The notes under the pieces are model-generated. The model was not told where the DNA came from, did not search any database, and was given only the letters and a program-made list of their open reading frames with translations. Positions 32,640 through 41,765 of a stretch of DNA of 64,000 nucleotides are shown in pieces. A program made the position numbers and the translations under genes. Numbering within the stretch: position 1 is the first letter of the stretch; the number at the start of each line of letters is the position of its first letter. The stretch comes from VRUE01 sp963840565 (GTDB lineage: Bacteria; Actinomycetota; Thermoleophilia; Solirubrobacterales; 70-9): assembly GCA_963840565.1 (NCBI GenBank), contig CAWIZH010000003.1, forward strand, positions 1-64,000. Reading direction: 5' to 3'.

Positions 32640-33330
32640 GCTGCGTGAGATCCGGGTCAGCTACGGGCGCATCGAGGTGGTCCACGGCATCGACCTCAGC
32701 CTCGGTGCCAGAGAAGTGCTCGGGATGATCGGCCCCAACGGCGCCGGCAAGAGCTCGATCCTGCGAGCGATTTGCGGCCTGACGCGCCCGACCGCGGGCG
32801 AGGTGTCCTTCGAGGACCGCGTCCTGACCGGAATGGCGCCAGAGCAGATCGTGCGACTGGGACTGGCGCTGGTGCCCGAGGGGCGGCATATTTTCAAGAC
32901 GCTCACGGTGGCGGAGAACCTGCGGCTCGGCACGAGGAGTAACGGCGGCGACGCCCGGATGGAGCAGACGCTCGAGCGCTTCCCGATCCTTCGCGAACGT
33001 GCCCGCCAGCGCGCCGATCGCCTCTCGGGTGGAGAGCAACAACAGCTGGCGATTGCCCGCGCCCTGCTGAGCAGGCCAAAGCTGTTGATCCTCGACGAGC
33101 CCTCGCTCGGCCTGGCGCCGAAGATGATCGACGTGATCTACGAACTGCTGCAGAGCCTGCGCGAGGAAGGGGTGACGATGCTGCTGGTCGAGCAGAACGC
33201 CGCCCGTACGATCGACTTCTGCGATCGCTGCGCCGTGCTCAGCACCGGCAAGATCCGGGCCCAGGGATCGCGCGGCGAACTGCAACGCAACCCCGACGTC
33301 CTGCGCGCCTACCTGGGCGGACAGCCATGA
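32632..33330 (+). CDS. livF: Branched-chain-type ABC transporter ATPase LivF
   Basis: Intact 232-residue ATPase: Walker A GPNGAGKSSILRAICG, LVPEGRHIFKTLTVAENL (the LivF-type Q-loop region), signature LSGGEQQQLAIARALL, Walker B LLILDEPSLGLAP and the H-loop in MLLVEQNA. It powers import together with the fused LivM-LivG protein. The ATG lies inside the end of the upstream gene (ATGCTTGA overlap). Confidence 0.92.
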   Translation: MLELREIRVSYGRIEVVHGIDLSLGAREVLGMIGPNGAGKSSILRAICGLTRPTAGEVSFEDRVLTGMAPEQIVRLGLALVPEGRHIFKTLTVAENLRLGTRSNGGDARMEQTLERFPILRERARQRADRLSGGEQQQLAIARALLSRPKLLILDEPSLGLAPKMIDVIYELLQSLREEGVTMLLVEQNAARTIDFCDRCAVLSTGKIRAQGSRGELQRNPDVLRAYLGGQP

Positions 33331-33364
33331 TCAAAATGGGACTTTGGAATAGTAGAGGTGCTTA

Positions 33365-34381
33365 ATGTCCGTTGACCATCGATCCCGGGTCCCGACCAGC
33401 GAGGATGTCTCACTGGCGCTGCGCCACTGCTGGCAACCGGTCGCGAGACTCGAAGACCTTGCGCAGGGTCCCCAGCGAGCGGTGCTGCTCGGCGAAGCGC
33501 TTGCCGTCTTCCTCACCGAGAGCGGCGAGCCGGCCGTGGTGGCCGATCGCTGCGCCCATCGCGGGGCGTCGCTTTCGATGGGCAAGGTCGCAGGCGAGTC
33601 GATCCAGTGCCCCTACCACGGCTGGGAGTGGGCGGGCGAGGATGGCGCCTGCACCCGAATCCCGTCCTTGGCCGACCAGGGCCAGATCCCTGCCCGCGCC
33701 CGCGTCGCGTCCTTTCCGGCGCGCCTGCACTGGGGCCTGGTCTGGACGGTTCTCGAGGAGCCCCTAGGCGAGCCTCCCGACCTGCCGTGGTTCGACCCCG
33801 ACGCCTGGACGTGGGATCACGGCACGCCGTTTGAGCTGCCGGTCGGGCTGGGGGTGATGATCGAGAACTTCCGCGACGTCGCCCACTTCGCCTTCGTCCA
33901 CGAGACAACCCTCGGCCCGCTGCCGGAGGTGGTCGATCCGCTCGACGTCGAGCGAGACGGCATCGAGGTGACGATGCGGCGAGAGATGCAGTTCGGCGAC
34001 AAAGCCGCCAAGCTCTGGAGTTCAGTGGGCGAGGCTCGCTACCACGTGATCGCGCCCAACTTCATCTCGTTCCAGATGTTCACCGAGGCGGGCGAACGCT
34101 GCCTGCTCCACGCCGCCCGCGCGATCAGCGCCACCGAGTCGGCGCACTACTGGATCGAGGGCGGGCTGGCCGAGGGCTTCGACGACGCTGCCCTCGAGGA
34201 GGCGATCGACTACGAGTGGCGCATCTACCGCGAGGACCTGCCGATCATCTCGGCGGTCGAGCCGCGCGAGCTGTCGCTGGACCCCAACTCGGACACGAGC
34301 ACGCTCGCCGACCGCTTCACCCTTGCCTACCGGCCCGCCTTCGCCGAGTTCGTCGAGCGCGCGCTCAGCCTCCGTAGCTAG
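33365..34381 (+). CDS. Rieske non-haem iron oxygenase
   Basis: Intact 338 residues. The [2Fe-2S] site is CAHRGASL...CPYHGWEW, and the mononuclear iron site lies in NFRDVAHFAFVHE (two His plus a downstream Asp). It resembles the VanA-type vanillate or aromatic O-demethylase oxygenase family. It would need a reductase, none of which is visible nearby. An AGAGGTG site precedes the ATG 34 bp after livF. The transporter, oxygenase, aldo-keto reductase and GntR together suggest uptake and breakdown of an aromatic or methoxylated substrate. Confidence 0.85.
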   Translation: MSVDHRSRVPTSEDVSLALRHCWQPVARLEDLAQGPQRAVLLGEALAVFLTESGEPAVVADRCAHRGASLSMGKVAGESIQCPYHGWEWAGEDGACTRIPSLADQGQIPARARVASFPARLHWGLVWTVLEEPLGEPPDLPWFDPDAWTWDHGTPFELPVGLGVMIENFRDVAHFAFVHETTLGPLPEVVDPLDVERDGIEVTMRREMQFGDKAAKLWSSVGEARYHVIAPNFISFQMFTEAGERCLLHAARAISATESAHYWIEGGLAEGFDDAALEEAIDYEWRIYREDLPIISAVEPRELSLDPNSDTSTLADRFTLAYRPAFAEFVERALSLRS

Positions 34382-35555
34382 GGATGAACGGCGGCTTCAC
34401 CTTCGCTACCAGCTTCGGCTTGCCGTTCGAGTACTCGTAGACCGGCCAGGTCCGGGTCCCCAGGTGGTTGTCCCGGCTGAACCTCAACGTGCCGACGATC
34501 GTCCGGTGCGGCTTTGCTTCGAGCGCATCCGCGAGCTTGTTTCCATCGACGCTGTGGGTCTCCCTGATCGCGTCGATGATCAGCTGGCCGCCCGCGTAGG
34601 ACGCCAGCAGGGTCCCCGACACATCGGTATTGACCCCGTTGCGCTGGAGGACCTTGAACAGGCGCGCTGAGGCACGATCCGGCGGATCGTAGGCCGAGCC
34701 GTTGGAGGTCGCGTAGATCTTCCCCGGGTCCGGGATGCCCTTGAGCCAGAAGGTGCCGTCGAAAGAGCTGCCGCCAAGGATCGGGACGTCGATGCCGGCG
34801 GCCTGAATCTGCTTGATCGCCGCTGCGCCACCGGGCGGATAGGAGGCCATCACCACGGCGTCGGCGTCGGATCTCTTCAGCTCACTGATCTGGCTGGCGA
34901 CCGACTCGTCGCCATTGGCGAAATCGGCGGAGCCGGCGATCGACCCGCCGAGCTTTTCCCATACCTGTTCGAAGGCGGAGCACTGGGCCTTGCCCATGAC
35001 GATCGCCGTGTCGCACATGAGGAAGGGCCGCTTGATCCCCTGCTGGTGCAAGAAGGAGGCTCCCGCGCTCACCTCGCTGAGAAAGTTCGGGTTGCCGGTG
35101 AAGGAAAGGTGGCCCGTGTACGGCGGCCCGTAGCCGGGTTCGCCAGCGCACATCGAGAAGTTGAGCTCGTCGTGTTCTTCGGCCACCGGCGCGGCCGCGG
35201 CCGCCGTCAGCGCCTCGCAGCTGAGCAGGATTACGTCCGCCCCCTCTTCGATCACCTTCTGGGCGGCCACCGGAGCCTGCTGCGGGTCGGAGCGATTGTC
35301 GACCTGCACGATCCTCAGCTTGTGCCCGTCGATACCGCCCTTGGAGTTGGTTTCGTCGACCAGCTGTTCGATCGCCGCGATGTTGCCGTCGTAGGGGGCG
35401 AGGTAGCCGGTCTTCGCGATCGCGGCGCCGATCACGATCTCTTTCGGCAGCCCGGCGGAGGGAGGCTCGGTTGAGTCGCCGCCGCTGCCGCAACCGGCCA
35501 GGATCGCGAGCGCGAGCACCGGCAAGACGAAAGGCAGCTTTGCGGAGGGAGGCAT
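34365..35555 (-). CDS. Substrate-binding lipoprotein of LIV-type ABC transporter
   Basis: Intact 396 residues. The signal has LPVLALAILAGC (lipobox), then GAAIAKTGYLAPYDGNIAAIEQLVDETNSKGGIDGHKLRIV, the normal Leu/Ile/Val-type periplasmic-binding fold, and LLSCEALTAAAAAPVAEEH. It should feed the permease and ATPases encoded on the opposite strand. Its 3' end overlaps the Rieske gene by 17 bp. A TACTTCA-n6-TGAAGTA inverted repeat 45 bp upstream suggests separate regulation. Confidence 0.9.
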   Translation of the reverse strand: MPPSAKLPFVLPVLALAILAGCGSGGDSTEPPSAGLPKEIVIGAAIAKTGYLAPYDGNIAAIEQLVDETNSKGGIDGHKLRIVQVDNRSDPQQAPVAAQKVIEEGADVILLSCEALTAAAAAPVAEEHDELNFSMCAGEPGYGPPYTGHLSFTGNPNFLSEVSAGASFLHQQGIKRPFLMCDTAIVMGKAQCSAFEQVWEKLGGSIAGSADFANGDESVASQISELKRSDADAVVMASYPPGGAAAIKQIQAAGIDVPILGGSSFDGTFWLKGIPDPGKIYATSNGSAYDPPDRASARLFKVLQRNGVNTDVSGTLLASYAGGQLIIDAIRETHSVDGNKLADALEAKPHRTIVGTLRFSRDNHLGTRTWPVYEYSNGKPKLVAKVKPPFIPSYGG

Positions 35556-35599
35556 CCCGAAAGTTCCTCCACCGAACTCTATTAGTTCCCAAGGAAAAA

Positions 35600-35619
35600 T
35601 ACTTCAACTAAATGAAGTA
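35600..35619 (-). promoter_or_regulatory. Operator-like inverted repeat upstream of binding-protein gene
   Basis: TACTTCA (35600-35606) and TGAAGTA (35613-35619) with a 6-nt spacer lie 45 bp before the ATG, in an AT-rich promoter stretch within a GC-rich chromosome. Confidence 0.5.
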
Positions 35620-35648
35620 CAAAGTCTCGACGGGAGAGGCGGCTGCGC

Positions 35649-35821
35649 CTAGCTGGTGGCGAGGCCGATGGCCAGCAGCGGGAAGGCCAGCATGATGCCC
35701 ATGTAGGCGCCCATCACGGCGCCGGTGCGAGGCTAGTCGTGCGCGAGCGGGCGCCGGAGATGGCGCCGATCAGGAAGATCGCGACGGCGAGAATGAGTCC
35801 GATCCAGAAGATGTCGGGCAT
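35649..35821 (-). CDS. Small two-helix membrane protein
   Basis: Begins MPDIFWIGLILAVAIFLIGAISGARSRTTSL; after a single break near 35733 it continues TGAVMGAYMGIMLAFPLLAIGLATS and stops. Two hydrophobic helices in about 57 residues. No family recognised. It is divergent from the MFS gene at 35881. Confidence 0.5.
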
Positions 35822-35880
35822 GCGCGGCGAGACTATCGAACCGGGGAGGATTTGGCGTGCTCGCTGGCAAACGGACGAGC

Positions 35881-37431
35881 ATGGAAGCCAGCGGCAGTGC
35901 CAACAAGAAACTGATCCTCGCGGCGATGATCTTCGCCGTCTCGATGACCTTCATCGACATGACGATCGTCGCGATCGCGGTTCCCAGCCTGCAGGACGAC
36001 CTCTCGCTCTCCTCGACCGGGGTGCAGTGGATCATCAACGGCTACCTGCTCTCGCTCTCGGCGCTCTTCGCCTTCGGCGGGCGGCTCGCCGACATCGCCG
36101 GCCACCGCCGCATGGTCGTGCTCGGCGTGATCATCTTCGCCACCGCCTCCGGCCTCTGCGGGGCAACGCCGACCGGCAGCCTCGACGAGGTCTGGCTGAT
36201 CACCTTCCGCATAATCCAGGGCGCCGGCGCGGCGATCATGTTCCCGGCGGCCCTGGCGATCGTCCTCGGCGCCTTCCCGGTGCGCGAGCGCGGCCGCGCG
36301 ATGGCGATCTTCTTCGCGATCACCGGCGGCCTGACCTCGATCGGCCCGCTCGCCGGCGGCTACCTGGTCGAGATCAGCTGGCGAACGATCTTCTGGGTCA
36401 ACATCCCGGTCGCGATCATCGCCCTGATCCTGACCGCGATCGCCAAGCCCGAGGACCACAAGCACCCGGCGCCGCTCGACTACCGCGGCACGGTCCTGGT
36501 CTCGGGCGGCATGGGCCTCGCCATCCTCGGCCTGCAGCAGTCGAGCGTCTGGGGCTGGGGCAGCGCGCTCACCTGGGGGTGCATAGCCGTCGGGCTGGCG
36601 CTGATCGTCGCCTTCGTCGCCTTCGAGCTGCGCGTCGACAACCCGCTGATCCGGGTGCGGATATTCGAAAACCGCGCCTTTGCGGTCGACAACGCGATCC
36701 TCTTCCTGCTGATGATCCCCTTCGTCCCACTCTTCTTCTTCGCCAGCAGTACGCGCAGATCTCACTCGGCGAAAGCGCCTCGGAAACCGGCCTCTACCTG
36801 CTGATCTTCTTCGCCGGCTTCGCCACCGCCTCGCAGTGGGGCGGCAGGATCCTCGACCGGGTCGGGGCGCGACCGTCGGTGGTGCTCGGCTGCGCAGTCG
36901 CCGCGGTCGGCTTCGCCCTCTGGGCGCACTCGATGCCCGACCTCTCGGTCAGCTCACAGTGGTACTGCATCGTCCTCGCCGGGGCCGGGCGTCGGCCTGG
37001 TGCTCGGCCCGGCCAACACCGACGCGCTCAACCGCTGCCCGCCAGCCACTACGGCGAGGCGACCGGGATCACGCAGACCGTGCGCAACTTCGGCTCCAGC
37101 CTCGGCATGGCCGTGCTCGGCACGATCCTGATCCTCCAGAACAAGGCGAACCTGGAGTCGACGCTCGGCGCCCACGGCGTGCCGAAGGCGAACGCCGACA
37201 AATCGCCGACACGATCAGCCAGGGCAGCTGCCAGCAGCAGCGCCGAACTCGCCGAAGCGGCGGGCAAGCACGCGCAGAGGTGGTCGACAGCGATCCCGCA
37301 CGACTTCGCCCTCGCCACGCAGACGGTCTTCTACGCAATGGCCGGCGGTGATGGCGCTTGCCTTCGTCGTCGCCCTGGCGGCGATGCCGGCCGGCAAGGT
37401 CGAAGAGCAGGTCGAAGACCCAACCCCGTAG
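35881..37431 (+). CDS. MFS multidrug exporter, DHA2 type (second copy)
   Basis: About 515 residues with 14 helices: MTIVAIAVPSLQDDLSLSSTGVQWIINGYLLSLSALFAFGGRLADIAGHRRMVVLG is the family opening with motif A, and FFAITGGLTSIGPLAGGYLVE is the antiporter motif C. Breaks near 36748, 36990, 37195 and 37220 separate well-conserved blocks. The tail ends GKVEEQVEDPTP. An in-frame GTG at 35857 is an alternative start. It likely exports drugs or a metabolite. Confidence 0.82.
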
Positions 37432-37436
37432 TCCAC

Positions 37437-37486
37437 GCTGACTTCGCCTTTTGTAGTCCATATGTACGTATAACGGCGAAGTCAGC
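37437..37486 (+). terminator. 12-bp stem-loop after MFS gene
   Basis: Perfect arms GCTGACTTCGCC (37437-37448) and its complement (37475-37486) around a 26-nt AT-rich loop that starts with TTTT, 6 bp after the MFS stop. Confidence 0.6.
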
Positions 37487-37537
37487 CCAGGATTGGCGTT
37501 GCGGGTGGCCTGGATCTGCCGTACGTTGCCGAGCGTG

Positions 37538-39466
37538 ATGACTCGGGCATCCCTCGTCGCCTCGCTGGTCGCGGCGGCGGTGCTGCTCGATTTGCCGGGC
37601 ACCGCGATTGGCGCTGGCCCCGCCCAGCGCCTGATCGACACCTACGCGCCGATCACGATGCTGCGCGAAGAGCAGGACCCGCCCTGCGAAACCTCGGCCG
37701 AGCAGTACGAGCCGACGAGCGGTCTCGACCGTGCTCGGCAACCCCTCGGTCGAGCTCAAGCGGGTCGAAGAAGACGGCGAGCGAAGAGCTGGTCAAGCAG
37801 GGCGCCGACCGCCGCCGACATCGCCGGGCTCGGCGACCCGTACCACCTCGAACTGCCCGGCGATCCGCTCGGCGACACCTGCGTCTACGCGCGTGACTTC
37901 GCCCGGCTGAAGCGGGAAGGCAAGGCGCCGCCGACCACCTACGCCCACATCGCCCGCCAGGTCGGGCAGGCCCGGACTGGTCGTCCAGTACTGGTTCTTC
38001 TGGTACTTCAACCAGTTCAACGACCTGCACGAGGGCGACTGGGAGGGCATGCAGATCGCCTTCGAAGCGAACAGCGCGCGGCGAGGCGCTGGCCGAAGGC
38101 CCGAGCGAAATGATCCTCTTCCAGCACGCCGGCGGCGAGCGGGCCGACTGGGAAGACTCGAAGGTGGAGAAGGAAGGGACGCACCCGGTGGTCTACCCGG
38201 CCGCCGGCTCGCACGCGACCTTCTACGACTCGACCGTCTACGTCCAGAACGGCTCGAACGGCTCCGGCGTCGGCTGCGACAACACCAGCGAACCGCTGCG
38301 CGAAGTGCGGGTCCACCCGGTCGCGATCCCGACCTTCCCGACCACCACCGGCCGCTTCAAGTGGCTCACCTACTTCGGCCACTGGGGCCAGGAGGAGAAG
38401 GGCTTCAACAACGGCCCGACCGGGCCGCTGACCAAGACGCAGTGGCTCGAACCGTTCTCCTGGATGGAAAAACAGCGGTCGACCAGCCCGCGGGTGCCGG
38501 GCGGCTCGTTCGCCGGGCCCGCCGTCAGCGGCGCCTTCTGCGGCGCCGTCTCCACGGTCTCCGACGTGATCAACCTCGAGTCGCGCTCGCGGCCGGCGGC
38601 GATCGCGATGATCGCGATCCCGGCCCTGCTGCTGATCCTCTTCGTCGGCGTGACCAGGTGGGGCCCAGTCGACCTGACCGAGCTGCGCCGGCGCCGTGCC
38701 TTCGGCCAGATCGTGCGGGCGGCGCGGCAGCTCTACGGCCGGCACTGGCGGACGATGGTGCCGATCGGTCTGAGCGCGCTGGTGCTCGTCGGCGCGGTGC
38801 GCGGCGTCGCCGCTCTGATCGCCGGCCAGCGCGGCGTCGACAGCGCCACCGGTCGCGCCGGCGCCCACCTCGCATTGGCCGACGCGATCGAATCGCTCGG
38901 GCAGCCGATCGCCGGGCGCAATCGTCGCCGCGGTGGTGATCTTCGCCGTGCGCTTGCTGGTCGAGACCGGCGAGATGGGCTTCCTCGACTCCTGGCGAGG
39001 CATGCTGCGCCGCTTCTGGCGCGTCGCTGCCGGGTCGCTGCTGCCGTACGTGGGCGCGCTGGCGCTCTTTATCACGGTGATCGGGATCCCCTACGCGGTC
39101 TACAAGTTCGTCTGCTGGCAGTTCGTCCAGCAGGAGATCCTGATCGGGGACAAGGGCATCCGCGACGCCTTCCGCGCCAGCTCCGAGCGGGTGCGCGGCC
39201 GCTGGTGGCACGCCGTTCGGGCCCTCGGCTTCTTCTGGCTGCTCAGCATCGCCGCCGGCCCGGTGCTCGGCTTCACCCTGATCTTCACCAACTTCTCGCT
39301 GCTCTGGATCAACGTGATCGGCTCGGTCGTCTTCGCCCTGCTCGTCCCCTACGTGGCGCTTGGCCGAACGCTGCTCTACTTCGACCTCGGGGTCCGGGCC
39401 GAGGAGGAGCCGGCGAAGTCCTGGCGCGAGCGTTGGCCGCGGCGGGCCACGCCAGCTGAGGCCTAG
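37538..39466 (+). CDS. Vps62-like exported domain with C-terminal membrane region
   Basis: Signal segment LVASLVAAAVLLDLPGTAIGA. The extracellular part has YWFFWYFNQFNDLHEGDWEGMQIAF, LFQHAGGERADWE and YPAAGSHATFYDSTVYV, matching the Vps62/DUF946-like fold (HEGDWE, AGSHA). A transmembrane helix (AAIAMIAIPALLLILFVG) is followed by four to five more helices ending in a cytoplasmic RERWPRRATPAEA. About 640 residues after breaks near 37725, 37790, 37975, 38085 and 38920 are repaired. No function is known. Confidence 0.65.
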
Positions 39467-39489
39467 AGCCTTGAGAGGCCTCGGGAGAC

Positions 39490-39795
39490 CTAGGTCACGA
39501 TCAGGGCCACAACGGCGGTCACCAATGAGGCAATAAGGCCACCGCCGACGCAAAGCAGGCCGAGCAGAATCGTGTCCAGACGACCCCCGAGGGCCTCAAC
39601 CTTGGTCTCCACCCCGTCGAGACGTCGGTTGACTTCGCCAAAGCCCCTCTTGACCTCGTCAAATCGTTCGTCAACACGCTCGAAGCGTTCGTTGACCCGC
39701 TCGAAGCGTTCGTTAACTCCATCGAAGCGTTCATCCATCCGCTCGCTCAACGCGTCCAAGCGGTCGTCCGTCCAGTTCACCCTCATCGCCTCCAT
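39490..39795 (-). CDS. Coiled-coil protein with C-terminal membrane helix
   Basis: 101 residues. The heptads ERFDGVN, ERFERVN, ERFERVD and ERFDEVK form a parallel coiled coil encoded by 21-bp tandem repeats (about 39668-39735). A C-terminal helix LGLLCVGGGLIASLVTAVVALIV anchors it in the membrane. It resembles small coiled-coil anchors found in many actinobacteria. Function unknown. Confidence 0.65.
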   Translation of the reverse strand: MEAMRVNWTDDRLDALSERMDERFDGVNERFERVNERFERVDERFDEVKRGFGEVNRRLDGVETKVEALGGRLDTILLGLLCVGGGLIASLVTAVVALIVT

Positions 39796-39921
39796 GCCTC
39801 CAACGTACCTCGGCCTTCCGCAACCGTTGCGCGCTGAATGTCACAGGATTGAGACTTTTTGTCTGCGGTCGATGTTACACCTCCCGGGCAGCACGAAGCG
39901 ACGCCAGATAACTTTGGGCGC

Positions 39922-40518
39922 GTGAAGCTGCTCGCCTTCAGCGACCTGCACCGGGACCTCGGCCGGGCGGCCGAGCTGGTCGCGATGTCGGCCGAAGCGG
40001 ACGTTGTGATCGGTGCCGGGGATTTCGCCTCCGTGCACGAGGGATTGGCGGAGACGATCGACGCCCTGGCGGCAATCGAGACGCCGGCTGTGCTGGTCCC
40101 CGGCAACAACGAGACCGAGGAGGCGCTGCGCGAGGCCGCAGCGGGCTGGAGCGCCGCCACCGTCCTGCACGGCAGCGGCACGACGATCGCGGGGGCAGAG
40201 TTCTACGGGCTCGGCGCCGGCATCCCCGTCACCCCTTGGGAGTGGAGCTTCGACCTCGACGACGAGGCGGCGACGGCAATGCTCGCGCCCTGTCCCGAGA
40301 ACGCGATTCTCGTCCTGCACTCGCCGCCACGCGACCACTGCGACAGCAACGGCTCCGGGATGAACTTCGGCAGTCCCGCCCTGCTGAGCGCGATCGAAGA
40401 GAAGCGCCCGCGACTGGCGGTCTGCGGCCACATCCACGAGTCATGGGGCTGCGAGAGCCAGATCGGCGAGACGCCGATCCGCAACCTCGGCCCGAAGGGG
40501 ACCTGGATCGAGGTCTAA
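39922..40518 (+). CDS. Calcineurin-like metallophosphoesterase
   Basis: 198 residues: FSDLHRD (DxH), GAGDF, VPGNNE (GNxE), LHSPPRD and CGHIHES (GHxH) are the five metal-binding blocks of the family. The GTG start follows TTTGGGCGC. It hydrolyses phosphodiester or phosphomonoester bonds; the substrate is unknown. Its stop overlaps that of the opposite-strand reductase gene by four bases. Confidence 0.85.
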   Translation: MKLLAFSDLHRDLGRAAELVAMSAEADVVIGAGDFASVHEGLAETIDALAAIETPAVLVPGNNETEEALREAAAGWSAATVLHGSGTTIAGAEFYGLGAGIPVTPWEWSFDLDDEAATAMLAPCPENAILVLHSPPRDHCDSNGSGMNFGSPALLSAIEEKRPRLAVCGHIHESWGCESQIGETPIRNLGPKGTWIEV

Positions 40519-41159
40519 GCGGAGACGCGGTACTTGATGTGGGTGACGCCCGGGGCCTCAATCGCCCGCACCTGCTCCAGGGCGACGTCCGCCCTCGTGA
40601 GGTTGTCGAAGAGGCGCGTGCCACCGCCGAGCAAAACCGGCACGACGTTGAGATCGAGCTCGTCGATCAGGCCCGCCGCCAGGTACTGCTGAGCGACGTC
40701 GGCGCCGCCGCCGAGCGAGACGTCCTCGCCCCCGGCCGCCTGCTTGGCCTGCTCGAGCGCCGACTCGATGCCATCGGTGACGAAGGTGAATGTCGTGCCG
40801 CCTTCCTTCTCCAGCGGCTCCCGCTCATGATGGGTGAGCACGAAGACGGGAGTACGGAAGGGCGGCTCGTCGCCCCACCAGCCCTGCCAAGGCTGCTCGC
40901 CCCAGGGCCCCGGACCGCCGCCGAACATATTGCGCCCCATCACGGTCGCGCCGACGTTGTCGAGCGCTTCCTCGATGACCGGGGTGCTGGCGTTGACCTC
41001 CCCGCCCTCGCGGCCGTGCGGCCCGCGCCAGGCGGCGAGCTTGATGACCCACTCGTGCAGCTGCTCCCCGCCCTCGCCGAGCGGATCATCCTCGCTGGGA
41101 TTCGGCCCGGCGACGAATCCGTCGGCCGAGACCGAGATCTGAAAGCGGAACTTGGCCAC
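40515..41159 (-). CDS. Dihydrofolate-reductase/RibD-C family protein
   Basis: 214 residues: SADGFVAGPNPSEDDPLG, TVMGRNMFGGG, FVLTHHEREPLEKEGGTTF, SLGGGADVAQQYLAAGLIDEL and PVLLGGGTRLF are typical of YwjB/YyaP-type DHFR-like reductases. It likely reduces a pteridine- or flavin-like substrate with NADPH. The GTG start shares its G with the TAG stop of the upstream gene, so the two are translated together. Confidence 0.88.
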   Translation of the reverse strand: MAKFRFQISVSADGFVAGPNPSEDDPLGEGGEQLHEWVIKLAAWRGPHGREGGEVNASTPVIEEALDNVGATVMGRNMFGGGPGPWGEQPWQGWWGDEPPFRTPVFVLTHHEREPLEKEGGTTFTFVTDGIESALEQAKQAAGGEDVSLGGGADVAQQYLAAGLIDELDLNVVPVLLGGGTRLFDNLTRADVALEQVRAIEAPGVTHIKYRVSA

Positions 41160-41449
41160 TACGCGGCGGGACCGGGCTGCTCGGGCGCCGCGAAAAGCTC
41201 GCCGGCGCGGATCTTCTCCGCCATCTCGGCGGATTCGGCGCGATAGCTGCGACCGTCATCGAACTCGATCACCGGGTACTTGCGCTGGCCGGAGAGCTGG
41301 TCGAGCGCCTCGCGCTTGCCGGGACGCAGCGGCCCCTTGACTACCTCGTACTCGACCCCTTGCTCGTCGAGGGCCTTCTGCACGCGCCAACAGGGGTGGC
41401 CGTCGATCTTGACCCACATTGCCGAGCAGCGATGAAGCTTGACCGCCAT
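41159..41449 (-). CDS. Glutaredoxin/GST N-terminal-like protein
   Basis: 96 residues: KLHRCSAMWVKIDGHPCWRVQKALDEQGVEYEVVKGPLRPGKREAL followed by SGQRKYPVIEFDDGRSYRAESAEMAEKI, the thioredoxin-fold GST_N pattern with the cis-Pro in KYPVIE. Two cysteines near 8 and 20 may act. It is the first gene of a pair with the DHFR-like reductase. Confidence 0.75.
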   Translation of the reverse strand: MAVKLHRCSAMWVKIDGHPCWRVQKALDEQGVEYEVVKGPLRPGKREALDQLSGQRKYPVIEFDDGRSYRAESAEMAEKIRAGELFAAPEQPGPAA

Positions 41450-41499
41450 TACGTCCAGCCTAGTCGGGAAGCCGCTCGCATTGCAAGGGCGAATCAAGA

Positions 41500-41527
41500 G
41501 CAAGGGCCACCCGAAGGCGGCCCTTGC
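41500..41527. terminator. 9-bp stem-loop in gap before P450
   Basis: GCAAGGGCC (41500-41508) and its complement (41519-41527) with a 10-nt loop. The 41450-41765 gap holds no gene that I can support; it contains upstream regions of the GST-N gene and of the P450. Confidence 0.35.
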
Positions 41528-41765
41528 CAGGTGCTTGGGAACGAACGCGGGAATCGCGGCCGGGTGGGACAACGCCCGGTCTCCCTTTGCTCGCCGGTGC
41601 CCGGGTTGGATTCCGCCGGGCGGCCAAAACAGTGCGGCGCCTAGCGGCCCTGCACCTCCAGTGTCCCCTGAAGCATGTGACTCAAAATAGGACCACCTCC
41701 TTTCTCTGGTCATCCGATTGAAGCAAATCGTCCAGTCGCGCTCTGTCGTGGAATACTCAAGGGAG

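Noticed and set aside
39660..39740. Short regularly spaced repeats resembling a CRISPR array
   Set aside because: The repeats are in-frame 21-bp units encoding coiled-coil heptads, with no unique spacers and no cas genes.
41524..41721. Small frame before the first P450
   Set aside because: No ribosome site, no recognisable features, and codon use unlike neighbouring genes.
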